Below are positions 43,635 through 55,139 of a stretch of DNA of 64,000 nucleotides, piece by piece. Source of the stretch: Myxocyprinus asiaticus (lineage: Eukaryota; Chordata; Actinopteri; Cypriniformes; Catostomidae); contig NC_059388.1 of NCBI RefSeq assembly GCF_019703515.2, forward strand, positions 5,979,979-6,043,978. Reading direction: 5' to 3'. A model generated the notes under the pieces. It saw nothing but the letters and a program-made list of their open reading frames with translations. It was not told the DNA's origin and searched no databases. The number at the start of each line of letters is the position of its first letter. Positions within the stretch are counted from its first letter, which is position 1. Position numbers and translations under genes: made by a program.

Positions 43635-43978
43635 TGTCACAGTTATTCACTGTTTTGTTCTATGGACTCTTATTTTGATATGGTTTTTGTGTCATCCTTA
43701 GTTTCCCCTGGACTACACTTCCCATAATACACTGCCCTCATCACTGCCATCTGTTCCCAATCCTCCTCACCTGTCCTCTATTTCCTCATTAGCAGCTTTT
43801 GTATAAATATCCTCCTAGGTTTGTCCATTCCTTTGTCAGTTCTTGAAGTATTACCTTGTGTTTGTTGTTTTGTGATGTTAAGCATTATAGTTTGTTCCAC
43901 TCCAGCATTTACTATTAAATTATTGAAAGTATCTACTCTTGCATCTCCTCTCTTCTGCTCCATGAAACCAACGTTACA
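43635..43978 (+). mobile_element. Solo LTR with 5-bp target duplication
   Basis: 344 bases, starting TGTCACAGTTATTC and ending CAACGTTACA (TGT...ACA). It is flanked by GCCAC on both sides (43,630-43,634 and 43,979-43,983). A TATA-like TATAAATAT is near 43,802 and ATTAAATTATTGAA near 43,914 may hold the polyadenylation signal. Five-base duplication and size suit a Ty3/gypsy- or BEL-type element. Confidence 0.8.
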
Positions 43979-44435
43979 GCCACCTCCCGCTCTTTCTCCA
44001 ATCCTTTTTCTTTTGAGTGTCTGATTTTGGATTCATTTCTGTACAAACTAGTGTTGAGTCCAAAAGGGGCTGAGTCGGACTCAAGACCAAGTCCATAACA
44101 GGCCGAGGTCGAGTCAGAGTCCGAATGAATCTAAATTCAAATTGTAACCGTAAACTCAACATCAATATTTTAAACTTCACAAATAAGAAAAAACAATTGT
44201 CAATATAAATGTAACAAATACACCTCTGTTTTATTAGTTTCCTGCTGAACAAACTTCAAAGTGGTTTCAGAATGAAAGCATATGCTTAAGGTGTATGAAG
44301 ACAAGAGTGTTCTTCAACACAATTCTTATTGTACTGTTGACATTTCACTTGTTGCTTTTTCTCCTCCATTCAAACATAGACTAAAGAAATTGAAAGCTGC
44401 TTTACTGGCACTTCTGTCTGTCTTTGTTTTTTAGT

Positions 44436-44876
44436 GGCTGGATCCTGACACTCACATTATGCCTTTTGTTGTGTGAGTGCACATGGCCTTGTGGGTTTTC
44501 TCATTGCCATGTGCATTCGTGTCTGCAGTGGAGAGTGAAACACCGCCCCCTAGTTTGACTTGTTTGTAGTTTATCAGTTACACCTTCCTTCCCTCCTTAC
44601 CTTCTTCATTTCCTTTACTATTTAATCTCCCTGTTTTCTCTGCCTGTGCCAGTTCGTTGCGGAAAGTTTAGGTTATCGGTCTGTCTGTGCCACTGGAGAT
44701 TCCTGTTTTGAGCCCGGACCTAAAGGCTCCCCTTCTCCAGCCCTGCCCCAAGTCTGTGGAACATCGTTTTCCCCTACGGGGTGGTTTCTGTTGTGTTTTT
44801 TGGATCTAATAAAAGCCCATCGTTTATTCTGCACTTAAAGTCCTCGCCTCTTTAGCTCCACACCTGACAAGTATAT
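44436..44876 (+). mobile_element. LTR-like repeat
   Basis: Begins TGGCTGGATCCTGACACTC and ends CACACCTGACA. It contains CTATTTAATCTCC (TATA-like) and AATAAAAGCC (polyadenylation-like) in the order expected of an LTR. A fragment of the same family is at 19,366. No target duplication was found, so the boundaries are provisional. Confidence 0.45.
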
Positions 44877-45010
44877 GAATACAGTAATCATATATCTAAG
44901 TAATGGTAACCCTGTGGTATTTTATTTTAAGTAATTTGAAGCAACATGTAAAAACAGTTGTATGTGAATAGGTTAATTATATATTGAAGTACCAGGGTAG
45001 TACCATGATA

Positions 45011-46240
45011 CACTATATTGCCAAAAGTATTCGCTCATCTGCCTTTAGACGCATATGAACTTAAGTGACATCCCATCCATAGGATTTAATATGACGTCGG
45101 CCCACCCTTTGCAGCTATAACAGCTTCAACTCTTCTGGGAAGGCTTTCCACAAGGTTTAGGAGTGTGTTTATGGGAATTTTTGACCATTCTTCCAGAAGT
45201 GCATTTGTGAGGTCAGACACTGATGTTGGACGAGAAGGCCTGGCTCGCAGTCTTCGCTCTAATTCATCCCAAAGGTGCTCTATCGGGTTGAGGTCAGGAC
45301 TCTGTGCAGGCCAGTCAAGTTCTTCCACACCAAACTCGCACATCCATGTCTTTATGGACCTTGCTTTGTGCACTGGTGCGCAGTCATGTTGGAACAGGAA
45401 GGGGCCATCCCCAAACTGTTCCCACAAAGTTGGGAGCATAGAATTGTCCAAAATCACTTGGTATGCTGAAGCATTCAGAGTTCCTTTCACTGGAACTAAG
45501 GGGCCAAGCCCAGCTCCTGAAAAACAACCCCATACCATAATCCCCCCTCCACCAAACTTCACAGTTGGCACAATGCAGTCAGACAAGTACTGTTCTCTTG
45601 GCAACCGCCAAACCCAGACTCGTCCATCAGATTGCCAGATGGAGACGCGTGATTCGTCACTCCAGAGAACGCGTCTCCACTGCTCTAGAGTCCAGTGGCA
45701 GCGTGCTTTACACCACTGCATCCGACGCTTTGCATTGCACTTGGTGGTGTATGGCTTGGATGCAGCTGCTCGGCCATGGAAACCCATTCCATGAAGCTCT
45801 CTACGCACTGTTCTTGAGCTAATCTGAAGGCCACATGAACTTTGGAGGTCTGTAGGGATTGACTCTGCAGAAAGTTGGCGACCTCTGCGCACTTTGCGCC
45901 TCAGCATCCGCTGACCCCGCTCTGTCATTTTACGTGGCCTACCACTTCGTGGCTGAGTTGCTGTCATTCCCAATCGCTTCAATACCTCTGACAGTTGACT
46001 GTGGAATATTTAGTAGCGAGGAAATTTCACGACTGGACTTGTTGCACAGGTGGCATCCTATCACAGTACCACGCTGGAATTCACTGAGCTCCTGAGAGCG
46101 GCCCATTCTTTCACAAATGTTTGTAGAAGCAGTCTGCATGCCTAGGTGCTTCATTTTATACACCTGTGGCCATGGAAGTGATTGGAACACCTGAATTCAA
46201 TTATTTGGATGGGTGAGCGAATACTTTTGGAAATATAGTG
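45011..46240 (-). mobile_element. Tc1-like transposon, nearly complete
   Basis: 1,230 bases flanked by TA (45,009-45,010 and 46,241-46,242). Terminal inverted repeats: CACTATATTGCCAAAAGTATTCGCTCA at the left, with one visible mismatch (TTTCC for TTGCC) at the right end. A single transposase gene fills the minus strand. Confidence 0.93.
45086..46106 (-). pseudogene. Tc1 transposase, one frame break in the N-terminal region
   Basis: MGRSQELSEFQRGTVIGCHL starts at 46,106 with the first helix-turn-helix ([16 protein letters not shown]). A frame break near 45,985 follows, where about ten bases seem to be missing compared with the family. From 45,982 a 298-codon frame carries [14 protein letters not shown], the second helix-turn-helix and the whole catalytic domain: D109 (WSDESR), D200 (FQHDCAP) and E235 ([13 protein letters not shown]), i.e. 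DD34E. The GRPR-type hook is present. Such enzymes excise and insert at TA. This copy lacks only the linker between the DNA-binding subdomains. Confidence 0.92.
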
Positions 46241-46531
46241 TATATTTTGAATTGCCTTAAGGCCCCATGTAAATACAATAGAATATAAATATTTTAACCA
46301 TATATTAAAGTTCCATTTTAGTACCATATTATTCTTTTAAGTCATTTGAAGCACCATGTAAATACAGAATGGTACATAAATATGGTAGTTGTGTATAAAC
46401 GATACCTTTAAATATTGGAATGTTATTGCCCAGATGTGCTCAAACACACACGGAATTTGGCCTCTGAACAGAAGCTTTCAGTACAGAAATACAACAGCTA
46501 GACACAGAATAACAGAATAAGACTACTAATA

Positions 46532-46871
46532 CACTCACAGACCACTTTATTATCTAATCAGCCAATTGTGTGACAGCAATGCAATGCATAAAATCTGCAG
46601 ATATGGATCAGGAGCTTCAGTTAATGTTCACATCAATGCATAAAATCATGAAGATATGGGTCAGGAGCTTTAGTTGATGTTCACACCAACCATCAAAATG
46701 GGGAAAGAAAAAAATCAACCCATTCTGATGGTTGATGTGAACAATAACTGAAGCTCCTGACCTGTATCTGCTTGATTTTATGCATTGCACTGCTGCCACA
46801 CGATTGCCTGATTAGATAATCGCATGAATAAGTAGGTGTAGAGATGTACCTAATAAAGTGGTCTGTGAGTG
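46532..46871. mobile_element. Foldback MITE related to the 23.5 kb Tc1 family
   Basis: Starts CACTCACAGACCACTTTATTA after TA and ends TAATAAAGTGGTCTGTGAGTG before TA. Nearly the whole 340 bases is an imperfect palindrome (TGGTTGATGTGAACA versus TGTTCACACCAACCAT), with one internal duplication of TCAGGAGCTT(C/T)AGTT. Confidence 0.85.
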
Positions 46872-47254
46872 TATTAAGGGTATGTACATACACTTGATAC
46901 TATGTCTGTTCTCAGCATGAAGTCTGAATGCAGTTTGCGCGTTTGCATTTCGGGGATACCACCAGCAGGTGCTATCAAAGTGCATGGCCAAATTCTTGAA
47001 TTACAATGAAACTGTAAATTCCTCTGACAATTACAGTTTACAGGAGCCATAATGTTGTGTCAGTAGATCAATATGATTAATTATACTCTCTATAATGTAC
47101 CAAAGCCTACATCCAATTAGACAAGCACCACCTTTTTCATGCGTATATAAAGAGCCTGTCATAAACCCTCTTCGGATGGGATTAGTTTTCTAAATGACAT
47201 TTGAGTTGCAATTAGTATCACCCGATGTCTGAGATTTAATGTACTGATTCAGAT
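46872..47254. other. No gene recognised
   Basis: CTTCGGATGGGATTAG near 47,170 resembles ATTCGGATGGGATTAGA near 49,834, on the other side of the L1 copy. This may be a repeat split by that insertion, but similarity outside this motif is weak. Confidence 0.35.
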
Positions 47255-49500
47255 GGGATCAGATGGGTCGCTGCATCTCACTTGACGCTGAAAAGGCGTT
47301 TGATATGGTAGAATGGGATTATCTTTTTAAGATTTTGGAAAGGTATGGGTTCGGGAATACATTTATTGGTTGGATTAAGTTACTTTATGGACACCCTGTA
47401 GCAGCGGTACAAAAAAATGGATTAATTTCAGATTATTTTACTCTGAATAGGGGCACCCGGTAGGGTTGTCCTCTTTCCCCATTATTGTTCTGTCTTGCCC
47501 TGGAACCATTAGCAGCCACGATAAGAAAGTAGGATGATTTTCCAGCGGTGATGGCGGGAGGTGTGGCGCATAAGCTTCTGCTTTACGCAGAATATATTTT
47601 ATTATTTGTCTCTGAACCTACTAGATCTATGCCTTGCCTCCACAGAATTATTAATTCCTTTTCCAAGTTCTCAGGATACAAAGTCAGTTGGTCTAAATCC
47701 AAAGCTTTGGCTCTGACAGCATACTGTCCAGTAACGGCCTTCCAGCCGGGCACCTTCCAGTGGCCCAAACAGGGCATTAAGTATTTGGGTATTTGTAAAG
47801 AGGAGGCGAGAAGCAGCTTTCCTGGTTCATCATTTGTCCATCACTTGTTCGGGTCTGTGGTGCCCAGGCTCTCTCTCCTTTCTACTTGCGGTGTGGCTCT
47901 ATTTATCTGCTCTCCCCATGCTTACTGAAATTAGAGACAGGTGTTAGACATAATTTAGCTCAGGTGTAAGCGCCCTTACCGCTTTCTCTCTCTCCGGAGA
48001 GATGCTTGACCACGCCCCCGCTGCCACAGTATTTTATTCCCAGCAAATCTGTCTGATTTAGTTAGAGTTAATTTTGACCCTTTAATTAAAAGGTTTTTGA
48101 GAGATGTGGACAGGTGGGCTTCATTACATTTATCGATGATTGGAAAGATTAATGTTATTAAAATGAACTGTATTCCAAAATTCAACTACCTGCCACAGTC
48201 ACTCCCTATAGATGTCCCCCTCTCTTATTTCAAGCAATTTGATAGCATAGCGAAGTCCTTCATTTGGAATGGTAAACGTCCCAGTCTACATTTCAACAAA
48301 TTACATAGGCCAATTGACAAAGTTGGGCTAGGCCTACCCAAGAGTTTGTTTTATTATTATGCATTCGGTCTCAGACATTTGGCTCATTGGTCGCTTCCAC
48401 CTGAAAGAGCCCCTCCCTGGTTTTCTATTGAACAGGAAGTCCTTGCCTCTATTTCACCATTGCAAAGCCTTTCTATCAAACTAACTGGAGAAGTTAAGTC
48501 ACACCCCGTTATTTCACATTTGCATATGATTTGGACAGGAGTGGCCACAGTATTTAATTCAGACATTTATTTAAATGTTGCCTCATGCATATGGCTGAAC
48601 CCCAAATTATGTATCAATAAATCCCCTTTCTGTTGGTCAGAGTGGATTGTGAGAGGGGTTGCTACACTCGGTAACCTGTATGAGAGTGGAGTGTTGAGAT
48701 CTTTTGAGAATTTGGGTCATCATTTTGGGATTCCCAGATCTCAGTTTTATAGGTATTTACTGCTACGACACATGCTCTGTATGGTTTTTGGGAGTAGCAC
48801 ACACACCCCTAAGGCAGCAGATGCTTTTGGAAAAGGTCACGAGGCATCAGTGTATTACTACCTGCTAATTCAGAGTTTGGGGGATGTAGCTTTAACTTCT
48901 ATCAGTAGATCATGGGAGAAAGATTTGAATTTGGTATTGGAGGAAGGAGTGTGGACTAGGATTCTAAAAAATTTCAAGTCTGCATCTAGAGATTCAAGGG
49001 TTCGCCTTATGCAATTTAAGATTTTACATAGATTTTACTGGACCCCCTCTAGATTATATAGGCTTGGTCTTAAAGACACACCCACCTGCATATATATGTA
49101 TTTTTTTTTTACTTTATGTGAATGAAAAGACACAAATTCACCCGCTTTCTCATTGGAAATAGATCAATTTCAAAATATCACTGTCCTGGTCACAAAAGCA
49201 AAGTTTGTGGGAAATAATAGCCATTTTCTATACTTTTGAGGCATAAGCAAGTAAGAAATAACACTTACATAGTGTTATCATACTTTATTTATTTAATTAT
49301 TTTTTAATAATTGTTTTTGTGTGTCTATAATCATGTGGGACCACTGGGGTGTTCTTGTGGGTGGGGTTGGGGGTTGGGGATTTTTGTGGGGTAGTAATAG
49401 AGGGAGTTAAGTATTAATTCTGTTTGTAAATGTTCTTGCTTTTATTTGTTAATATACAGTGTGAATCAATAAAAAATGTTAATCTGAAAAAAATACATTT
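47255..49500 (+). mobile_element. L1-type LINE, 5'-truncated within the RT domain
   Basis: Begins with SLDAEKAFDMVEWDYLFKIL (RT) and continues through GTR...GCPLSPLLFCLALEPLAATI (a stop replaces a codon at 47,461) to an ORF2 C-terminal frame at 48,097-49,125 (SLHLSMIGKINVIKMNCIPK, SIAKSFIWNGK, GLGLPKSLFYYYAFGLRHLA). The catalytic YADD is YAEY here (47,584-47,595). The 3' UTR (ACCACTGGGGTGTTCTTG, GAATCAATAAAAAATGTTAA) matches the L1 copy at 51.3-62.5 kb. The segment after DTPTC (about 49,090-49,300) differs, so sequence was lost or replaced there. Confidence 0.88.
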
Positions 49501-49659
49501 TAAATAATTTTAAATAATTATAAATTACTTATTTTTTTAATCCTATTAAAATAGTGGCTGCTTATAATAAAACCAATTAAATTAAAATACTGTAAATCTG
49601 TAAATTATATAACTCTAGCGTAACGTAATTGAGCGGAGAAATTAAGGTGAGTATTTTAC

Positions 49660-49699
49660 CTGATATTACAGTGGCCAGTCTTAGCAGTTTCCGCGACAT
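49660..49699 (-). CDS. Candidate first coding exon of an unidentified gene
   Basis: ATG at 49,699 starts MSRKLLRLATVIS plus one base, followed by the donor GTAAAAT. It resembles the start of a signal peptide or signal anchor. Phase 1 fits the exon at 43,555 (split glycine). I do not recognise the protein. A chance ATG and GT cannot be excluded. Confidence 0.3.
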
Positions 49700-49978
49700 T
49701 GCTCTCTTTTCATCGGATGACAAAAAATATACATCCAAATTGAAAGGCACATAGCAGGCAGAAGATTATGTAGGTCAAAATACATGTGGAGAAGCATTGT
49801 GAAAATTCAATTTCAGCAATCACAGACATTCACATTCGGATGGGATTAGATTGCTCAGAGGACCCTTGAGTTAGCCGAAAAACAGTAGGTAATTTGCTCT
49901 GGAATTTTTACAGAGGTTGTCAGATTTGGGATTAAAATCACAAAGTATGTTTGTGAAACATGAATTTCATCTTTATAT

Positions 49979-50290
49979 CCTCCTAATGTTGCTATCTTAC
50001 CCAGAATGGCCCAGTTACGTAATATATTTGTAATATTTAGGTAATTCCATTACTTACTGACAAAGTAACTGCAACGTCATGGGCCCATAATTTCATTACC
50101 ATTAAATTACCAATTCACAACATCATCTTAACGTCCTCCTTATGTCCCAAGCTTACCCAGAATGGTCCAGTTACATAATGTATTCGTAATATTTGGGTAA
50201 TTATGTGACTTATTGGCAATGTAACTGCAACGTCATAGGTCCGTAATATAATTACCACTTCACCTTCCAATTCCAATTCCACTTTTTTAC
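49979..50290. repeat. Tandem duplication of about 155 bp
   Basis: Two diverged units, each with TCCTCCTTATGT-like start, TTACCCAGAATGG(C/T)CCAGTTAC, GTAACTGCAACGTCAT and AATTACCA. The class is unknown. Confidence 0.75.
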
Positions 50291-50547
50291 ATTTTCCAAT
50301 GTGATCCCAACATTTTTTAAAAAATCAGTCCAGTCGCAACACAGGAAAATGACATGACATATTTGTGTTGTAGCAGTTTAATAATTGCAACAGTATCATC
50401 CAAAGTTCAACAACCACATCATTAAAATTACCTTCTCGTTGAAGTTCTGTTAATATTTTTGCGTCTGTGATTATTTGGCAGCTTTAATCACCTGAAATGT
50501 CCGCTAACATTATGCCAAATATTTATAACAGAAGTGTCCAGAATAAT

Positions 50548-50985
50548 GCTATTTTTATTTTATTTTTTATCCCCTTTTCTCCCCAATTTGGAATGCCCAA
50601 TTCCAATACTTAGATAGGTCCTCGTGGTGGCGTGGTTACTCACCTCAATCCGGGTGGCAGAGGACAAGTCTCAATTGCCTCTGCTTCTGAGACAGTCAAT
50701 CCGCGCATCACGTGGCTCGTTGTGCATGACACCGCAGAGACTCCCAGCATGTGGAGGCTCATGCTACTCTCCACACAACTTACTACACACCCCATTGATA
50801 GTGAGAACCACTAATTGTGACCATGAGGAGGTTACCCCATGTGACTCTACCCTCCCTAGCAACCGGGCCAATTTGGTTGCTTAGGAGACCTGACTGCAGT
50901 CACTCAGCATACACTGGATTCGAACTCGCGACTCCAGGGGTGGTAGTCAGCGTCAATACTTGCTGAGCTACCCCGGCCCCCTGAT
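50548..50985 (-). mobile_element. tRNA-derived SINE, full length
   Basis: On the minus strand the head reads GGGTAGCTCAGCAAGTA (A box, complement of 50,957-50,970) and GAGTTCGAATCC (B box, complement of 50,915-50,926), an internal RNA polymerase III promoter. The body continues through GTTGCTAGGGAGGGTAGAG to CCAAATTGGGGAG and an A-rich tail near 50,550. Its tRNA-like part is not a functional tRNA. A shortened relative is at 171-478. Confidence 0.9.
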
Positions 50986-51292
50986 AATGCTTTTTGTTAA
51001 AATAAATGTATACATAATATAATATAAATGAATATTATATATAAATGTTTTATTTTTTGCTAACCGATTAATTTGACATTTTTGGTATAATTTAATATAA
51101 TTATTTATTGAAAAAAATATGTAGGTCTGAAGATTATATTGTAATTAACCATTTTTATATATCCTTAAAATGGCTTTAAATTAAATTAACAAATGTATTA
51201 AGGTATTAGGCGTTAAGCTGCTCTAAGTAGAGTTTAATATGAGCACAGAAGTCATTTAGGCTTGTAATTTCATTGAAATCCTGTTTCAATCC
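50986..51292. other. No gene recognised
   Basis: AT-rich spacer between the SINE and the poly(A) end of the L1 copy. Confidence 0.5.
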
Positions 51293-51527
51293 TTTTTTTT
51301 TTTTTTTTTTTTTGCAATTAACATTTTTATTGATTCGTCTATTAAATATGAACAGCAGAGCATATATATATACAGAATCAATATTTAACCCTCACTATCC
51401 CCCCAACCACACCAATCCCCCACCTGACCCCAACAACACCCCAGTGGTCACATAATTATAGACACACAACACAAAAATTAAATTAAATTAAAAATAAAAT
51501 ACATAATAAACTAATCACACACATCCC

Positions 51528-51856
51528 CTATACCTCTCTCTCCATTGTCCCTCCCCGAGAGCCCTCCAAAAAAGACAGATATCTGCCCCACTTCTTCACA
51601 AACAGGTCTAGACTCCCCAGTCTTCTGGATACCCCGTCCTCAAGAGCTGCCACTCTGGCCATCTCTGAACACCACTCCTGAAATGGGGGTGCTCCAGCCG
51701 ACTTCCAACTCCTTAAAATGATCTGTCTGGCAATCATAATACTAGTTAGGACCCAGTTTTTCATGTGCTTATTCTCCAAATTAATGACTGCACCATCTTC
51801 TAAGATACAGAGTCTGGGGCAAAATAAAATATGAGAGGCCAAAACCTCGCACATAA
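51528..51856 (-). pseudogene. L1 ORF2, C-terminal part beyond the DIRS insertion
   Basis: Continues the ORF2 frame after DIRS copy 3: MCEVLASHILFCPRLCILED, then RQIILRSWKSAGAPPFQEWC, ending at a stop at 51,528. Taking out the DIRS element and keeping one GTT restores an uninterrupted frame across the junction, so this is the real ORF2 tail and not a separate gene. Confidence 0.88.
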
Positions 51857-52137
51857 AATGTCATGGTTACTTTCGTAACCTCCGTCCCTGATGGAGGGAA
51901 CGAGACGTTGTGTCAATGTAGTGACACTAGGGATCACTTGGTTTGGGAGCCCCAAACACCTCTGCTATTTTGAAAAAAGGCCAATGAGAATTGGCGAGTG
52001 GAATTTGCATGCCACTCCCCCGGATATACGGGTATAAAAGGAGCTGGTATGCAACCACTCATTCAGATTTTGTGCTGAGGAGCCGAGACCAGGTCCTGGC
52101 CATTTCAGCGGGTAGTTCAGCGTTGTGGCAAGAGGGA

Positions 52138-52245
52138 CACAACGTCTCGTTCCCTCCATCAGGGAACAGAGGTTCCGAAAGTAACCATGACGTTCCCTAT
52201 CTGTCACTCGACGTTGTGTTGATATAGTGACACTAGGGGTCCCTA
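52138..52245 (-). repeat. DIRS copy 3 internal complementary region
   Basis: Read on the plus strand, GAACAGAGGTTCCGAAAGTAACC continues ATGACGTTCCCTATCTGTCACTCGAC, the right end joined to the left end at GTT. This is the arrangement expected of a circular junction. Confidence 0.88.
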
Positions 52246-53012
52246 TACAAAACTCCACAACTAACTGAACTGTGTTACGTGAAGTGGTGGTGTGTGACGG
52301 GCAGACTGCTGTGTGCCTCGTAGCCAGTGCACCAGACCGTCACGTAACCTCCCCCAGCGTTCTTTATGAGTGTCGAATAGTCCTTCAGGAACAATTAGAC
52401 TGCCCAACAAATAGGTGGACAGGCTGGCCCAGCCGAGGCCTCTTTTCCTTCTCTTTTCCTTCTCATTTCTCCCCAAAAAGAGTGGAATTTGTTAACTGAC
52501 TGGGAGTGGAAGTGTCTACGTTGGGGGTGTCACTCCCAAAGGGAACACACCGCAGAGACCACACCTCACCCAAAAAGGGGGTGGGGGGTACTTCAAGTGG
52601 AAATACATCACATGGTCTTACTGAGTCTTGTCGGAAGTATGTCATGTGGAGAGTCGCATGATAGGTCCTACCCAAGGGGGAAGGAGTTTCTACAAGCATG
52701 GCGACCGGAGCAGAGGGCCCTCTGCTCAAGGAAGACGTAGTTTACCAAGAGGGAAACGATTTTACGGAACATACAACACATGGGGTTACCTATGGGGAAC
52801 CACCGCATGTGGAGCACCTACCTCAGCACGTGGCCTTACCAGCGCACTTACTGAGCCGGCAGCGAGTTTCTCCACAAACTCGACTGCCACAGGGGGTCAT
52901 CCAGGGATCACAGTCTGTGAACACTACTGGGAGTCAAGAGCGCACGTCTTCGCCTAACGGGAGGGGAAAGGCTCTATGCGCAAGCGGTACACCTGGCCAG
53001 CTGTCCCGGAAC

Positions 53013-54005
53013 TTACCTACTTGTGCCTGCCACTACACGGGACGAAACCGACTCAACCCAGAGATTGTAGAACCTCGCAAAGGTGTTGGGTGTTGCCCAG
53101 CCTGCTGATCTGCAGATGTCTGTCAAAGAGGTGCCACTGGCCAGGGCCCAGGAGGCCGCCACACTCCTGGTAGAGTGGGCTCGTAACCCCACAGGGGGTG
53201 GCACGTCCTGAGCTTGATATGCCATAGCGATGGCGTCAATGACCCAGTGGGCGATCCTCTGTATCGAGACAGCGCTTCCTTTCTGCTGTCCACCAAAGCA
53301 GACAAAGAGCTGCTCGGAGCTTCTAAAACTCTGCTTGCGATCCAAATAGATGCGTAAAGCTCGCACCGGACACAGCAATGCCAAGGCTGGGTCTGCCTCC
53401 TCCTGGGGCAGCGCTTGCAGGTTCACCACCTGATCCCTAAAAGGGGTCGTTTGAACCTTGGGCACATAGCCCAGTCACGGTCTCAGGATCACGTGAGAGT
53501 AACCCGGACCGAACTCCAGGCACGATTCGCTGACAGAGAACACTTGCAGGTCCCCTACCCTCTTGATGGAAGTGAGCGCAGTCAGGAGGGCAGTCTTGAA
53601 AGAGAGTGCCTTGAGCTCAGCTGAATCCAAGGGCTCAAAGGGAGCTCCCCATAGACCCTGAAGGACTACAGAGAGGTCCCACAGGGGAACGAGGTGTGGT
53701 CTGTAGGGGTTCAACCTCCTAGCGCCTCTCAGGAACCTGATGATGAAGTCGTTTTTCCCCAAGTACTTACCATCTACTGCATCGTGATGAGCCGAAATAG
53801 TGGCTACATACACCTTCAAGATGGAGAGGGACAGCTGCCCCTCCAACCTCTCCAGCAGGAAGGAAAGCATCGATCCGACTGCGCATCTCTGGGGGTCTTC
53901 CAGTCGGGAAGAACACCACTTAGCATACAGGCGCCTCGGAGAGGGAACCCTAGCCTGAGTGATTGTGTCTACCACCACGGGCGGTAGGCCACTTAAGTCC
54001 TCCAT
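53013..54005 (-). pseudogene. DIRS copy 3 tyrosine recombinase, one nonsense codon
   Basis: A single frame of about 330 codons, MEDLSGLPPVVVDTITQARV to VVAGTSR, interrupted only by TGA at 53,475-53,477 where copy 1 has CGA (arginine). Core-binding: FLLERLEGQLSLSILKVYVA, RFLRGARRLNP, KTALLTALTSIKRVGDLQVF. Catalytic: HSTR at 53,166-53,177, WALASGTSLTDICRSAGWA, tyrosine at 53,067-53,069 in RFYNL. It is the best preserved recombinase of the three copies. Confidence 0.9.
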
Positions 54006-54087
54006 GTCCCGTCCAAGGGCCAGATTGTGGAGATTCCAGAGGTCTGGTCACGGGTGCCAGATGGTGCCCCGTCCCTAAGAAAGAAGG

Positions 54088-54831
54088 TCCTTCCACAGGG
54101 GAGTCTGAAGCCAGTGCTGAAGTGGTCTCATATGCATCAACCTGAGTGGTGTGGCCGTCGCTGAGGATGCCATATGCCCCAGGAGCCTCTGAAAAAGTTT
54201 CGGTGGAACCACTGTTCTCCATCTGAATGCCTTCAGACAGTTCAGCACCAACTGTGCATGCTCATTCGTGAGGCGCGCTGTCATTGAGACTGAGTCCAAT
54301 TCCAGACTGAGAAAAGAGATCCCAGTTGACCCGAAGCCCCAGTCGGCTGAGGTGCCGGAGCATGAGGTCCCTGTGTGCGCACAGCAACTCTCGTGAGTGA
54401 GCTAGGATTAGCCAGTCGTCAATATAGTTGAGGATGTGGACGCCCACTTCCCTTAGCGGGGCAAGGGCAGCCTCTGCGACCTTCGTGAAGATGCGAGGGG
54501 ACAAGGGCAGGCCGAAGGGGAGGACCTTGTACTGGTACGCCTGGCCTACGAAGGCAAACCGCAGGAAGGGTCTGTGTCGAGGTAAGACTGAGACGTAAAT
54601 GTACGCGTCCTTCAGGTCTACCACTGCAAACCAATATAGATGTCTGACGCTCGCTAGAATGCGTTTTTGCGTCAGCATCTTGAACGGGAGTCTGTGCAAA
54701 GCCCGGTTCAGTACTCGCAGGGCCAGGATTGGTCGCAACCCACCGCCTTTCTTCGGTACGATGAAGGGCTGTAGAACCCTTTCTTCATCTCGGCTGGAGG
54801 GACAGGCTCTATCGCGCCCTTGCGCAGAAGG
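54088..54831 (-). pseudogene. DIRS copy 3 reverse transcriptase, RNase H deleted
   Basis: RT is readable from MRPILALRVLNRALHRLPFK (54,738) through VVDLKDAYIYVSVLPRHRPF and LPFGLPLSPRIFTKV to an intact YIDD at 54,415-54,426. After HMRPLQHWLQT the sequence jumps at about 54,105 to the connector end (WKDLLSQGRGTIWHP in another frame). Compared with copy 2 some 840 bases spanning all of RNase H are absent. Confidence 0.88.
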
Positions 54832-55139
54832 GTAGCGATCTCCGCACGCAAGGTAGCGGCATTCTCACATCGAGGCGAAGCGGACGCCGCTGAACCTGGG
54901 CGGGCACCTGGTAAATGGAATCGCATTGCCGAGTCGGATGGTCCGGGTCAGCCATCACGACGGTTTGGAAAGCGCAAGCCATGTGCCCAAACTCCGGGCG
55001 AGGGAGACCAAGGGAATGATCATGTCAGACATACCGGCGGGTGGGGCCTCGCGACGGGGCGGAGCTCGAGGTGTCACGTCGAGGGGACTCGAGCCCCGTG
55101 GCCATGCTGAGTCCTGACTTACCTGGCTCCTGCCGCCCA

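Noticed and set aside
45165..45794. 209-codon plus-strand frame over the Tc1 transposase
   Set aside because: Mirror of the transposase coding strand, with no domain of its own.
50905..50985. tRNA-like sequence with A and B boxes
   Set aside because: It is the head of a SINE: it continues into the shared SINE body, and a related shortened copy at 171-478 has the same body. It is not a functional tRNA gene.
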